Source: Rapana venosa (lineage: Eukaryota; Mollusca; Gastropoda; Neogastropoda; Muricidae). Taken from it: DNA of 64,000 nt. The notes beneath the pieces are model-generated. The model saw only the letters and a list, made by a program, of their open reading frames with translations, was not told the DNA's origin and made no database searches. The stretch spans positions 13,099,551-13,163,550 of the forward strand of contig CM054135.1 of the NCBI GenBank assembly GCA_028751875.1, in the 5' to 3' direction. Of the stretch, positions 9,776 through 21,838 are shown piece by piece (position 1 is the stretch's first letter; the number at the start of each line of letters is the position of its first letter). The translations under genes and the position numbers were made by a program.

Positions 9776-10382
9776 TTTTTTATAAACTAAACAACAACAA
9801 CAACAACAACAACAAACCCCACCCCCCAAGTCTGAACGTGGCTATGTTTTTATGGTGGGGAGGGGGGGGGGGGGGGGGGGGGGGTGCGAAACGGTCGCAA
9901 ACACGAACTATGGCAGTTGGTGACCTCACAGCTCTAGCCCAGGAAGGGAGAAAACCCCACCTGTCCTTCTCAAGTCGAAACATGACCTCAAAGCTAACAC
10001 TCCGAATCATTGGAATACGGGAGAGGTTGAGCTGCGTGCGCGCGCGCGCGTGTTTGTGTGTGTGTGTGTGTGTGTTTGGGGGGGAGGGGGGGATCGAGGG
10101 CAGGATCAGGAGTGGTTGGAAAAGTACGGAGGAAGCATGGATTTTTTTTTTCTTTTTAAAACTTTTAACCTGAGAAATGGGACATTGGTGGGTGGATGAG
10201 TGGGGAAGGGATTGAGAGGGGGTGAGGGGGGAAGGAAAGAGGGAGGGGATTTTTGCTGGCTTTCTGAAGTCAGGTGCGAGAGGTACGACATGATGGAATC
10301 GACAGGGCGAAGAGGAGAAGGGATTTGGGGGGGAGAAAGCAGGAGTCATGTGAGGTGAGGTGAGGTGAGGTGAGGTGAGGGT
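9776..10382. repeat. cluster of simple repeats
   Basis: T-run, (CAA)n at about 9791-9812, a G-run of about 25 at 9858-9884, CG/GT repeats at 10037-10076, G-rich sequence, and a pentanucleotide (GAGGT)n at about 10350-10382. The intervening 9890-10030 and 10090-10340 show no gene. Confidence 0.85.
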
Positions 10383-10497
10383 TCAGGGTATGGGCCATTG
10401 CACCACAGCACGACGTCTGCTGGAGGAATTGTTTTCCTTCACCTTTTGGGTACAGAAAGTGGACACGAAAGAGAGACAGAAAAACACGCAAGATTAT

Positions 10498-10499
10498 GT

Positions 10500-10531
<32 letters not shown>

Positions 10532-10665
10532 GTTTATCTGCCGATATGTATATTAATTATGTCTCTGTATGTATGTGTGCATAATGTGAATAAAGGAACG
10601 AGCATGTGAAGGAGTGAATGTATGTATGCATGTATGTATGTATATGTGTGTGTATGTGTGTGTGT
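10498..10665. repeat. (GT)n and (ATGT)n microsatellites
   Basis: GT at 10498-10525 and ATGT-rich repeats at about 10560-10665. Confidence 0.85.
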
Positions 10666-11337
10666 GAAGATTACCAGATACTCACACAATTTTTTTAAAG
10701 TTCGGTGGCCGAATGTTGAGCCAGAGACTATGCTAAAAATAATTAATGTTCATTCTTTGATTTCGCGGTGACGAGAGTCACACACACACACAGAGGCAGC
10801 ACCTCTATTGCCACCTGGGAATCGCCGTGAGATCGTAAGTACACACTGGGTGAGAGAAGTTTGTGTATTCTCTTTTTGTCCTGTTAGCCCGACTTCAGAC
10901 GATTTATTTTTCTCCTTTAAAGGGGAATGCTAGTTGTTACGCTAGGAGAATGTCATGGCAGAAGCCAGTCCTTAATTGGAAATCTCCGCTGGGGAAAAAA
11001 AAGAATAATCACAACATGGCTGAAGCAATCTCGGCATACCACCCTTTTAAAGCATAACATGTTACCGTAGGCCTTAGCTTACATCAGTACCTGGCACGTG
11101 CTTTAGCCCCGGGTCAGGTCTGGCCTTGGGTAAATGACACTAACGTGACAGGGCTGTGATCACTCACTCTCCAGTCCTTCCACCTCTGTGCTGACGAATG
11201 GAATGTAGCGCGGCGCTAGACAGCAGCCCTCTGATTCCTACTACTGCATAAGACAATCCAGGCATCCTCAGCTGTCACCACATCTTGTCCTTACGCTTGA
11301 TGTTATGTTTTGTATGCGACAGATATATATTTATTCT
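10666..11337. other. unique sequence
   Basis: Single-copy-looking, with a short (CA)n near 10780. No gene or repeat recognised. Confidence 0.4.
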
Positions 11338-11990
11338 GTTACATCGATGATAATGGAATAAGCAGTCAGGTGCTTTTTTACATCCAGTCCTCGTGTGTAT
11401 AATAATAATGAATGGAATTTAAATAGCGCTGTATCTTGCAGAGACAAAATCAAAGCGCTTGCACTCAACTCATTCTTACAGTCATACAACCAGTAACAAT
11501 TAATAGTTCCATGTGCACGCACACACACACACCCTTGGCAGGGCGATATAATCTTGGCCTGTTGAAGGCAGGGAAAAGCTATGAGATGAAGCAGGAGAGA
11601 AAATCTTAGGTTTTAAATATATCTTGAGATTGAATTTAAAAGTGTCATAAGAAGGCTTTTGGCGGTGGAGAGAGGTAATTCCAGTTCGATGGACCAGAAA
11701 TAGAGAGAGCGACGGCCGATCGTGGATTGGTTGGCACAAGGTATCTGCAGCAGATATACGCTTTGGGGAATTTTACAATCTGTTCCCACGGCACACAATG
11801 ACCTACTCTTTCGAAAAGCAGAACGGGGTATAACGTGCGCAAGATGTTATGCGTGCGTACGCACACGGGGCCTCGGTTAATAGTCTCACAACCGATGTAA
11901 CAAAAACTCCTGGGGAAATAATAATTCATTTGAATGGAATTCGAACCCAGGAGTCAGATTGCGCGCAACATCTAAATCAAAAGGCCCCGA
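11338..11990 (-). mobile_element. SINE-1 copy split by an L2 3' end
   Basis: The 3' half (tgatggaataag-like, tttttacatccagtcc) lies at 11338-11401. The body (ctgttcccacggcacacaat, ctactctttcgaaaagcaga, gtgcgcaagatgtt) and a head with a perfect B box (antisense of GGGTTCGAATTCC near 11938-11952) lie at 11766-11990. The A box is degraded. Between them sits an antisense L2 fragment, and about 10 bp of the SINE at the junction is missing. Confidence 0.8.
11402..11765 (-). mobile_element. L2-clade LINE 3' end inserted in SINE-1
   Basis: On the minus strand this aligns with 46625-47020 of the L2 element: gcagataccttgtgcc, cggccgtcgctctctct, ccaccgccaaaagccttctt (end of the ORF2 tail), then the 3' UTR with agcgctttgattttgtc, ttgcaagatacagcgcta and attccattcattattatta. 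About 360 bp is kept. An internal (CA)n lies at 11516-11533. Confidence 0.85.
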
Positions 11991-12734
11991 AGTAACAACA
12001 ACAAAGCAGTAAAGAGCACACAAACTTTGAGACTTAACAGTGGAATAAACTAATCGTTTCTCTTAGTTTTATCCCTTTGGAGTTAGGTGCCAACTTGCTT
12101 TGCATTGTTTCCTATTGAGACATAGGGAGGAGTGGGGGGGGGGGGGAAGACTAACTCACTATATATAAACATCTTCAGAAGTTACACTTCCATGTTTTGA
12201 AAATGTTGACACGTCTCATTTACTAATGTGTTTTGTTATGTCAGCGTTTTGATTTTGTTTATTCGTAATTTGTGTGTTGTTTTTTCTGGCTACTAATTAT
12301 ATTTGATACAAAGTTTCTTTGTTTTAGTTTAGTCTACTAAGAAACTCCAACAGCTACATCATAAATACAGTTTATCATAACATAAACTTCTAGAAAGTGT
12401 GACGGCTCTCATAAGGCAAGTGTTTTACTACAAGAATGTCAGCAACTCATAGAGAATAAAATTTATAATGTAAGTGTATTACACATACTAGCAAATTGTT
12501 TTCATCACCAAAGTAACAGAGCCTTGAACAATTCACAATTCGCCGGTGTCTCCCGATTTAGAAACACGGCGTTGCCCTCGTACTGTTTCGCATGGGAGGT
12601 AATTATTACCACCCCATCACACTTTCTTTTGTTTGAAGATTTTTTTTCTGATGAAAGTCAAAGAATACTCCATAGCAATAAAGCGTGAAATGGTAATGCC
12701 CCCCCAAAAAGAGAGTCAAAATATCATCTATCTC
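11991..12734. other. unique AT-rich sequence
   Basis: AT-rich with a G-run near 12136-12147. No gene or shared repeat. Confidence 0.4.
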
Positions 12735-13022
12735 CCTGTCTCTGTCTCTCTGTCTGTCTGCCTCTCTCTCTCTCTCAGTTGGCACACACATTGCGAAATT
12801 CTAGCTGAATATTACAAGGACACAATCATGCAGAAATAGCATCGACGTTGTTTCTGTTGCTGCATTGCTGCATTGTTTACATTGTTTTGCTCTTTATTAT
12901 GACCAGGATAATGAACGCATAACTTGTAGGCCTGCCATGCCTTATTTGATTATTCTTTAAGGAAAGGATGAAGGAATGAAAACAGACATGTGCGTGCATG
13001 CTTGCATGCGTGTATGTGTGTG

Positions 13023-13335
<313 letters not shown>

Positions 13336-15143
13336 ACAGACAAAAACAGAGATTTCCGAAGAAAACTATCTGACCTCACATCCATCACTGCTGTATCTTT
13401 CTCCCCCTCTCGACTACGATGACCAACATTCTCCCTACTTTTCTGTTTCTTCTTTCTCTGCTTTTTTCTTCTTTCTTTCTTCTTTCTTCCTACACTCTTC
13501 TCTCCCCTGCCGTATGTCTGGGCGTGTCGACAGACTAACGAGGTCGAAGCAGAAGACAGATAACAGTTTTTCCCCCGTCCTCCTTGTTCCAGTCTGCCGG
13601 CTCCCGTTGTGGAAAAGGTCAGTGGCAGAAAATTAATGGCCACTCTCATCTTGCTGTCAGTACAGGAGCGGAGTGGGTCGAAAGGGAAGAAGGGCTCAGG
13701 CAGTCAGTCTTCCCTTAGGTTTTGTTCTATCTGGCTTGTGGTTGTTGTAGCAGTAGTAGTAGTAAGGATTGAAAGGAGGGAGACAAGGAGACTGATTTCT
13801 GGAGCATGGTTACTGCTTGTGGTGGTGGTGCTGGTGGTGGGTGTTCAGCTGGGTGGGGGACCTCACGTGCTTCCTGCTTGTTGAATAATGTTTGATTAAT
13901 GCTGTATAATCTGTCTGTGTAGTATCCTTTACCTGCTACTATCATTATTCATACCATGTCTTAGTCAGGTATTATTAATTGCTATTATTCTTGCAGGTCA
14001 CCGTTTTGGTCATTATGGCGCAAGCCGTTCCTTGTGTATAATATGAGCACGCGCGCACCAGTATAAGAGAAAAGATGGAGGAATGGTGGAAGAATAGAGA
14101 GGAAGAGATAGAAGGTGCTGTGCGCAAGCGAACGCATGAATGCGTGCACAGATTCCTGCATATGTATATCACTGGGCACACATAATGATGCGTGGTTCTC
14201 TGTGCAAGTTGACCTTTGTATGCCCCAAACGCTTAGAATTCGCCTGTTACTTTGGTCAGTATTTCTCCATCCCAGAAAATGAAATAATTATCATGAAAAA
14301 GTAAATTACAGCAAATTAAACTTCTGTTTTTCCTATCCGTATCTAAGCTTACTCGTTCTATTCAGCATTATCATTACTCTACATCGAGCTACGGTTCTGA
14401 ACAGAAACATACGAGGCTATCAGTGCCTCAAGGGATGAGTCTTCACCTGCAACAGCCACACAGATAACCTCGCTGGCAACAGACGCTGTGTGGGCGGCGC
14501 AGTGAAGATGACCAGCTCACCTCCACCTGGTATAGATACTGACCCCTTCCCCAGCCCAGGTCTGAGACTTCACACAGGCTGTTGTTACCCTGCGCCAGTC
14601 ATCATTCACCCGCTCACTGTTGTCCGGCCCTAGATTAGCCAGGTCCCTCCCTCCCTCCCTGGCAGACAGACCTGCAGATAAACACCCAGCCCGATACGCC
14701 CTGTCGGCGCGCCCTTTGATCCGGGTACTGCACGTGTGAAAGGTAGCAGCTGTCTGGTCGTAACGGCGGTGATGGCGGTGTATGATGGCCGACGTCTGCC
14801 ATCGCTTTCTTTTCTCATCAGGAACCGTTGAAGATGGGCCGTTTGTTGATTGGAGTGGAAGGAGAGGGTCTGGGGCACTAGTCTGTTATTTAGGTCAGCC
14901 TCCATGTTGCATCAGTGGCTGGAGAAGGTTCGGTTGAGGTACTGTAGGGTTTTTCAGAGTGCTGAAGATACTGAGAGAGCCCAGCTCGCTTTTTGTTTAT
15001 GTGTTGGTGCTGGGTTTGGATATGGTAGTCACTTCTTGAAACACATACTGCAATGATTTCTTTGTGGAAAATATTCTGGTGGTGTAATGGTTTGGGTCTG
15101 TGAAAATTCGTGAAGCTAGGCTTGCATTCATGCATGCTGATTA

Positions 15144-15147
<4 letters not shown>
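13336..15147. other. unique sequence, no gene recognised
   Basis: About 1.8 kb of mixed composition. It includes pyrimidine-rich 13430-13510, GTA/GTG-rich 13740-13860 and a (CCCT)n near 14643-14660. I see no exon with convincing splice signals, no RNA gene and no shared repeat. Confidence 0.35.
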
Positions 15148-15450
<303 letters not shown>

Positions 15451-15701
15451 ATACATAGGTCTAGTCACAATGTTTAATATCACAGAGGTAACTCTGTGCA
15501 GATAATACAGTTGATGACGGAGGAGAGACATCAAGAACAACGACCTCACTGAACAGGCTCAGCCTGTAATCTGTGGTTCAGCAGCACTGACCTGCCTTTG
15601 TTCTGCCCTACTGGCATGAATAACTTCACGCACATGTCGCACCAGCCAGCCAGCCAGCCAGCCAACCTACCCAGCCCTGTCTGGGAGGAGGCAGACTGAT
15701 A

Positions 15702-16160
15702 GGTAAACACCCCTAGGTCACACTCTCTAGGTAAACAGTCCTAGGTAAACAGTCCTAGGTAAACAGTCCTAGGCCACACTATCTAGGTAAGCAGCCCTAG
15801 GTATCTCACTCTTAGGTAAAGCAGCCCTAGGTATCTCACTCTTAGGTAAACAGCCCTAGGTATCTCACTTCTAGGTAAACAGCCCTAGGTATCTCACTGT
15901 CTAGGTAAACAGCCCTAGGTATCTCACTTCTAGGTAAACAGCCCTAGGTATCTCACTGTCTAGGTAAACAGCCCTAGGTATCTCACTGTCTAGGTAAACA
16001 GCCCTAGGTATCTCACTGTCTAGGTAAACACCCTAGGTATCTCACTGTCTAGGTAAACAGTCCTAGGTATCTCACTATCTAGGTAAACAGTCCTAGGTAT
16101 CTCACTATCTAGGTAAACAGTCCTAGGTATCTCACTGTCTAGGTAAACAGTCCTAGGCCA
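15702..16160. repeat. 30-bp minisatellite rich in CCTAGG
   Basis: About 15 units of taggtaaacagccctaggta plus tctcactgtc. The left end (15725-15780) uses a 17-bp sub-unit (taggtaaacagtccta), and the rest is the 30-bp unit. Each unit carries CCTAGG palindromes. The central units are almost identical, which implies recent expansion. Confidence 0.95.
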
Positions 16161-16784
16161 CACTCTCTCAGCACTCTTGGTATCTCGATGTTGTACAACA
16201 GCCTATGGTGCTCAGCTGTCAGGAACTGCAGGTATGCTCTTGTAACGTCCCAATCTATAGAGTTAGCATGGTTAGTGCCTTCGTTCTCACCAATAACTTG
16301 CGAAATGTTGTATCAGATGTCTATTGTTAGAGATAAAGGTTAGTCTTTGTACTTGATCACTTGCGTGGTAACGCTACGCACACGTGAGATGCTCATGGTG
16401 TGAAGGTGCGGTGTGATAGCTCTTCAGGTAACTCAAATCAGATCATAAAGATTGGACATGGGATCAAAGATGTCTCATCACCTAGCACCTTAGCAGCTAG
16501 GTGTTGTGGTTATTTTCTATGACACTGCGGTAATCGTCGCAAAACAGAGATCTATGGTGAATTTTCTCATCAGGTATCCGATCTCAATCTGCATCTCTTT
16601 TATGATTACGTGGACAAGAAGCGCATCAGGGATATTAGGTCTCTTTGCCTAATTCCTCTTCTGAGTCTTTGGGAGATGTGTCCTCGCTGATGCTTTTTCG
16701 TATGATTGATTTTCAGCAGCTGGGTGTAGTTTTCGTTTCCTTTGTTCTTCTAAGGGCCTGGGAGATAGCAAAAGGTTTCACTGA
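16161..16784. other. unique sequence
   Basis: No gene or shared repeat recognised. Confidence 0.4.
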
Positions 16785-16840
16785 ATCAACGCCTTCTCGT
16801 AATCGATGAATCGATTCATTGATTACGAGAAGGCATTGAT
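16785..16840. repeat. 56-bp near-perfect palindrome without spacer
   Basis: Arms 16785-16812 and 16813-16840 are reverse complements over 28 bp with 2 mismatches and no loop. The centre is aatcgatt flanked by ATG/CAT. Confidence 0.95.
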
Positions 16841-17403
16841 ACCGGTACCCATTGAATTTGGTCTTTGTTTCACTTCCGAAAGCCTGTTTATCATCTATAC
16901 CTGAGCTTTGCAAGTACAAAGTTGAAAATTCTTGTAGGGTAAGAAGGAAGGAAATTGGCGGGGGGGGGGGGGGGGGGGGGGGATACTTGCAGAGTGGATG
17001 TTGGTTCCAAGCCACAACTGATTTCTGGAAAACAGTTTTGGTATGGTGTTCATGTGCCCTGGGCAAAGAGAAATAAGGTTTCCTCCTCTATCAGGTTGGT
17101 TGTCAGAGTACTCACAGGTCCTTACGTTGTTCTGGTATATCGTTGATTATTGTTGTTGTTTTGGTTCCTTTTTGTTCTCGCAGATTGTTGTTTCTGCTCC
17201 ATGTTGTTCAAGCATTTTATCATTTCCATTCATGAGTAATCGTTTTTATGTTTTGATAGTTTTTCGTTGGACTACCATATTAAAAGAAAATCCCATAATC
17301 AAATTTTAAGAACCTTTTAGTTAGAAGAAGTTGGTAAGGAATATCTGACCCTATGTTGAAAGTAGAAACCGCACTGTAAACATGTACTTTTTTATATAAT
17401 TGT
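16841..17403. other. unique sequence with a G-run
   Basis: G-run of about 21 at 16961-16981. No gene recognised. Confidence 0.4.
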
Positions 17404-17607
17404 TTTATATCGAGGATGATGGAATAAGCACTTATGTGCTTTTTTTACATCCAGTCCCCGTGTGTATGCGAATTTGTAAATTCTGTCATCTGTTCCCACC
17501 GGCACACAATGGCCTACTCTTACGAAAAGCGGAACAGGATTTAACTTGTGCGCAAGATGTTCTGCGTGCGTTCGCACACGGGACCTCGGTTTACAGTCTC
17601 ATACTTG
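17404..17607 (-). mobile_element. SINE-1 fragment (central and 3' part)
   Basis: Well-preserved antisense copy: tcgaggatgatggaataagc, agcacttatgtgct hairpin, catccagtccccgtgtgt, tctgttcccaccggcacaca, aaaagcggaacagg, ttgtgcgcaagatgttctgc, ttcgcacacgggacctcgg. It stops after tacagtctcat, before the head. Confidence 0.85.
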
Positions 17608-17614
17608 CATGCAT

Positions 17615-17690
17615 GCGTTCATTTGTGTGTGTGTGTGTTTGTGCGCGTGCGCACGCGCGTATGTGCGTGCGCATGCACAAACTCGCACGT
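17615..17690. repeat. GT/CG alternating tract
   Basis: GT repeat merging into gcgcgtgcgcacgcgcg, an alternating purine-pyrimidine run. Confidence 0.8.
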
Positions 17691-17738
17691 TATGTGAGCA
17701 GGAGATGCAGCTCGCAACCGGCCAATTACATCAGCGAC

Positions 17739-18183
17739 AAAATTAATACCAAGCCAGTTTGCATTCGAAGCTGAACATTATGCTGCGTGGATGATCAAAG
17801 GCAGCAAGGCAATAATTACTTCTGGATAGACAGGCAGGCAGGCAGGCAGACAGACAGACTGATAGACTGATAGACAGACAGAGCTAATAAAGTTGTGCTT
17901 TGAAGGCTTTATCTTTGGCATGATCAATATGTTGTATTGTGCGGCCTGGATTGATTTTATGGCCAAGCTGTATTGTGTTAGAAAAAAAAATCGAAAGCTA
18001 TAAAAACTGTGTGTATCTTAACAGGTAGTCTGTTTTAACGATTTAACAGTTGAGCTCGCATTCGTGGGAACACAGACACAGAGAGAGACAGACAGACCTA
18101 CAGATAGACAGACGGACAGACATACACATAAACACACAGACTGACACACACACACACATACACGCGCGCATACACTTAAGAGA

Positions 18184-18261
<78 letters not shown>

Positions 18262-18447
18262 CGAACGAATGAATGAATCGAATCAATCAGTGTTCGTTAA
18301 TGCGCAAGGATAAAGGCTTGATTCCAAGCGTAGTCTTTTTTGCCCTTGTCAATACACTTACGTCATAACAATCAAGAAACTACGAATATCAAGAAAAGTC
18401 CAAGCAGCATAATGTTCAGCTTCGAATGCAAACTGATGCGGTGTTGA

Positions 18448-18451
<4 letters not shown>
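17739..18451. repeat. 53-bp inverted repeat flanking about 600 bp
   Basis: Left arm 17739-17791 and right arm 18399-18451 are reverse complements. They share a perfect 32-bp core (left-arm form cagtttgcattcgaagctga followed by acattatgctgc), with flanking parts about 70-80% matched. The interior holds (GGCA/GACA)n at 17829-17881 and a (GA)n at 18189-18255. It could be a MITE-like element or a local inverted duplication. I see no transposase and no clear target-site duplication. Confidence 0.75.
18072..18278. repeat. GACA/CA patches and (GA)n-(GAAC)n-(GAAT)n
   Basis: Simple repeats inside the inverted-repeat interval. Pure GA runs from about 18189 to 18255. Confidence 0.9.
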
Positions 18452-18453
<2 letters not shown>

Positions 18454-18510
<57 letters not shown>

Positions 18511-18620
18511 AGAGAAAACAGAGGGCAGACAGACAGACAGACGAGACAGACAGACAGACAGACAGAAGAGAGACAAAGAGACAGAGACAGAGACAGAGAG
18601 AGAGAGAGAGACAGAGAGCG
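18454..18620. repeat. (GA)n followed by (GACA)n
   Basis: GA to about 18510, then GACA-rich to 18620. It starts immediately after the right arm of the inverted repeat. Confidence 0.95.
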
Positions 18621-18782
18621 AGGGCAATGAACATTTATTGCCATAAATCTCACTTGGCATGCACAACGAAGAACGAATTCGACACGACTCGATTTGTCTG
18701 ACAAGGAGGAAGACGACAGCAAACAGTTCTGTTGTCAGTTATTGAAGATGAAGAATGTTACTGATTCAGCACACATGGGCTG

Positions 18783-18940
18783 TAGATAATAATAATATAA
18801 TAGATAATAATAATAATAATAGTAATGAATGGAATTTATATAGCGCTATATCTTGCAAAAACAAATCAAAGAGCTTGCATACAACACACGCATACACATT
18901 CAACTAATACCAATTAACAGAGTGCACAAATTCAAATATA
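18783..18940 (-). mobile_element. L2 3' tail fragment
   Basis: Antisense L2 3' end: (TAA)n, gaatggaatttatatagcgc, atcttgcaaaaacaaatcaa, agcttgcatacaac and ctaataccaattaacag, matching the same order at 11402-11500. Only UTR is kept, with no coding part. Confidence 0.85.
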
Positions 18941-19094
18941 TACACACACACACACACGCGCGCGTGCGCGCACACACACACACACACACACACATACACA
19001 CCGCGCGCGCGCGCAGGTTATACACTTTGGCAGTGTGGTGAGGATTTCGGCTGTTGGACAAATTTGAGATACAAGTTGTTCATTATCGAGGGTA

Positions 19095-19160
<66 letters not shown>
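18941..19160. repeat. (CA)n/(CG)n and (GA)n microsatellites
   Basis: CA/CG alternation at 18941-19014 and GA at 19098-19161, separated by about 80 bp of unique DNA. Confidence 0.9.
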
Positions 19161-19165
<5 letters not shown>

Positions 19166-19199
19166 TAAGAATGATGAACTTAGAAACGAAGGAAGATTA

Positions 19200-19440
19200 G
19201 TTACAGTGTGAGAGAGAGAGAATGTATTATGTTAATGTGTAACGAGAGAGAGACAGAGAGAGAGAGGCAGAAGACGAGAAGGCAGTAAGAAGATGAATTA
19301 GACGAGTGATAGAGTCCTGACAGAAGAATAAGGTAACGAGAGACAGAAGGAGACAGAGACAGACAGGCGAGAACAGAGTGAGAGAGAGAGACAGAAGGGA
19401 CAGGAAGACAGAGGAGGAGAGAGAGAGAGAGAGAGAGTAG
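19200..19440. repeat. degenerate GA/GACA-rich tract
   Basis: Purine-rich imperfect GA repeats. Confidence 0.8.
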
Positions 19441-19789
19441 TCTATCCAGCTTTCTCATTTCACAGACCACACACCTAACCTCAGGGACTAAGTCCCCCCA
19501 CCGAATCTTTTCAGCTGTGCAATGAAATGAACTCCACTCCCTTACATTACACTTTGATCCTGAACAGGAAAAAAAAAGCCCCTGGAAAGAAAGAAAGACT
19601 CTCACTCGGGCTGGTATTAACATCAAACCAGCGGCCTTTGACAAACCCTTGCTTTTGTGTGGCCGGCCCCAAATGCAAGCCCATGCTGCCGTATTCAGGT
19701 CCAGGTCCTGCCAAGGGTATTAATGTTGGGAGGCGTGCATGCCGACAATCGCTAAGCCCGTGGTAACAATGCAGGGCTCCGTCCCTATC
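19441..19789. other. unique sequence
   Basis: No gene or shared repeat recognised. Confidence 0.4.
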
Positions 19790-19933
19790 TCTCTCTCTCT
19801 CTTTCTCTTTTTCTAGAAGCTCACGGCCTGCTCTGGGAAGTTAAGCTTTTTGTCAGATAGCTTTTCTGATATGGGAGAGGAAGGGTGATATATACATACG
19901 AGGCTTGCATTGGCAGAGAGAGCGAGAGAGAGC

Positions 19934-19965
<32 letters not shown>

Positions 19966-19980
19966 AAGTGAGAGAGAGAT
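19790..19980. repeat. CT patch and (GA)n/(GCGA)n tract
   Basis: CT at 19790-19812 and GA with GCGA variants at 19915-19978. Confidence 0.85.
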
Positions 19981-20139
19981 ACAGATGCACACACACAAAC
20001 ATACCAGAATGTCTTTTGCATTGTTTGTAAAGCACGTATAGTGTTTATATTTTTGTAATCTGTGTATCCGAATTGTTGCTATATGTGCTATGTTTTCCAT
20101 GTATCTTAAAAAACAATAAACCTGCTTGTCAAGGGAAAA

Positions 20140-20410
20140 AATGAATATAACAACCAACCTACAACCACGCCCCACCCACCCACCCAACCGACCAGCCAGT
20201 CAGCCACCCACCACCCAACAACTACCAACAAACGACCAATCCAGCCAACAACCACCAACCAACCACCACCCATCAACAAGCCGTCCAACCAACCAACCAC
20301 CAACCAAGCCCCAACCAACACCAACCAACCAGCCCAGTTAAACCCAACCACCAACAACCAACAAACAAGTTCCAGTAACCACAAAACAACCACACCAACC
20401 CCTCAACCAA
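20140..20410. repeat. CCAA-rich low-complexity tract
   Basis: About 270 bp of imperfect ACCAACC/CCAACAA words, strongly strand-asymmetric (almost no G on plus). The proline/threonine- and tryptophan-rich frames over it are artefacts. Confidence 0.9.
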
Positions 20411-21227
20411 AAGGCTAAGCCCTTCAACCCAGCCACTATTTAAACAAACAAAATAAAGAAAAAAATAGTATGCCATAATATTTTGCCACAGAGTTTACGA
20501 CAGAATCTCGGTCCATTTCTCGTGGTGCTAATCAATTTTCTAAAAAAAAAGACCTTAATGCAAATTAGCTTATTCTCTGTACCGTAAGATGAGAAAATTG
20601 CTTTACATACTTTTTTTTTCTCGAGGCTTATAAAAAGTAAATTCCAGGTGACAATTTCTACTGTGGTGCACACATCAATGTCTAAAGAAGAAAAAGAAAA
20701 TAGATGAGAAATTAAGTTGATGTGTCTGTACAGTATAGCTCATGTAGGACACATTGCTTACATGCACCTGTGCAGTTTTGTATCTGCGCTGGTATAAAAT
20801 GTCAAGCTTGCCACATAGCTTTGCTCCAGGTCTTGTGTGACATATTGTCTGTTATTTTCAAAAGACGATGGCATCTGTCATCCTGCTTTTGTTCAAGATC
20901 AAGATTTGTGTTCTTAAAGAAATAAAGGAAGCTGTCGATTTAGTGTCACATTTAAACTGGACTAGAATAATATACTTCTACCTATCTTTACTTCGGCTCT
21001 TGTTTCAAACAAACCCTGTCCATCCAGTTTTGCTCTTGTGCTTGTAAAGACACGAAGTCTGTCTGCTTGGCTTTTTTTTTTTTATAGTGAAAAAGGAATT
21101 TACAAGAGTTACAAAAGGATTGGCTGATGACTCTAGGAGACTTAATGTACCGATCTGTCTCCCGTTATGAGCTTCATTACTACTAACATTGGCTTTTGGC
21201 TTTTTTATTTACCTGTTTCTCACCTAG
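20411..21227. other. unique AT-rich sequence
   Basis: No gene recognised. T- and A-runs near 20612 and 21071. Confidence 0.35.
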
Positions 21228-21322
21228 AGATGAGATTCACCAATGGTGAGATTTTTGCGTATGCAACCGTTTTTAATATCCACCATTTAGGTACCTGCAT
21301 TCCTTCTTCTGGGATACCTTGT
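21228..21322 (-). mobile_element. SINE-2 3' fragment
   Basis: Antisense match to the 3' part of SINE-2: gattcaccaatggtgagatt, ttgcgtatgcaaccgttttt, ccaccatttaggtacctgca. The same stretch recurs at 52033-52125 (antisense) and, as sense, within 53380-53470. Confidence 0.75.
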
Positions 21323-21677
21323 CTTGGGAGAACAGAGACGGACACATCTTGTAACACGACCAGAATCAAAGCATGGCGAACACAGGAAAAAAGTAAAAGA
21401 AATGACTACGCTATTTTCGCTTTTTACATGTTTATCCTCTTTCCATCTGCGTATGGTTTTTGTGTGTGTGTTGGGGATAATTAAATAACCAATGGGAAAC
21501 ACTGGTGACTATACACTGGACTCCAAGCTTGTCCTGTGAACTGACCAGTGCACCATTTGCAAAACCTGACCGCTGGAACCTCGCAATGCGCACGGCATAA
21601 TTATCTTCTTCTTTTGCTGCTGCTGCTGCTCCTGAAGGACAAAGAAAAATGTAGGCTTCCTCAAACACTCATCCACT
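21323..21677. other. unique sequence
   Basis: Contains a short (TGC)n near 21616. No gene recognised. Confidence 0.4.
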
Positions 21678-21838
21678 GAACTTTGCCGCGCCCATAGGGT
21701 TGAGGGAACTTCACTATATAGGATTGAGGGAACTTTGCTGTCCCCATAGGGTTGAGGGAACTTTGCTGTCCCCATAGGGTTGAGGGAACTGCGCTGCCCC
21801 CATAGGGTTGAGGGAACTTCGCTGTCCCCATAGGGTTA
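21678..21838. repeat. 29-30-bp minisatellite
   Basis: About 5.5 units of catagggttgagggaac plus ttygctgtcccc. The second unit is a variant with tatatagg. Confidence 0.95.

Noticed and set aside
20465..20673. Apparent similarity of KILWHT peptide words here (minus) and at 22770-22790 (plus)
   Set aside because: The shared nucleotide stretch is about 15 bp in AT-rich DNA, and the flanks do not align.
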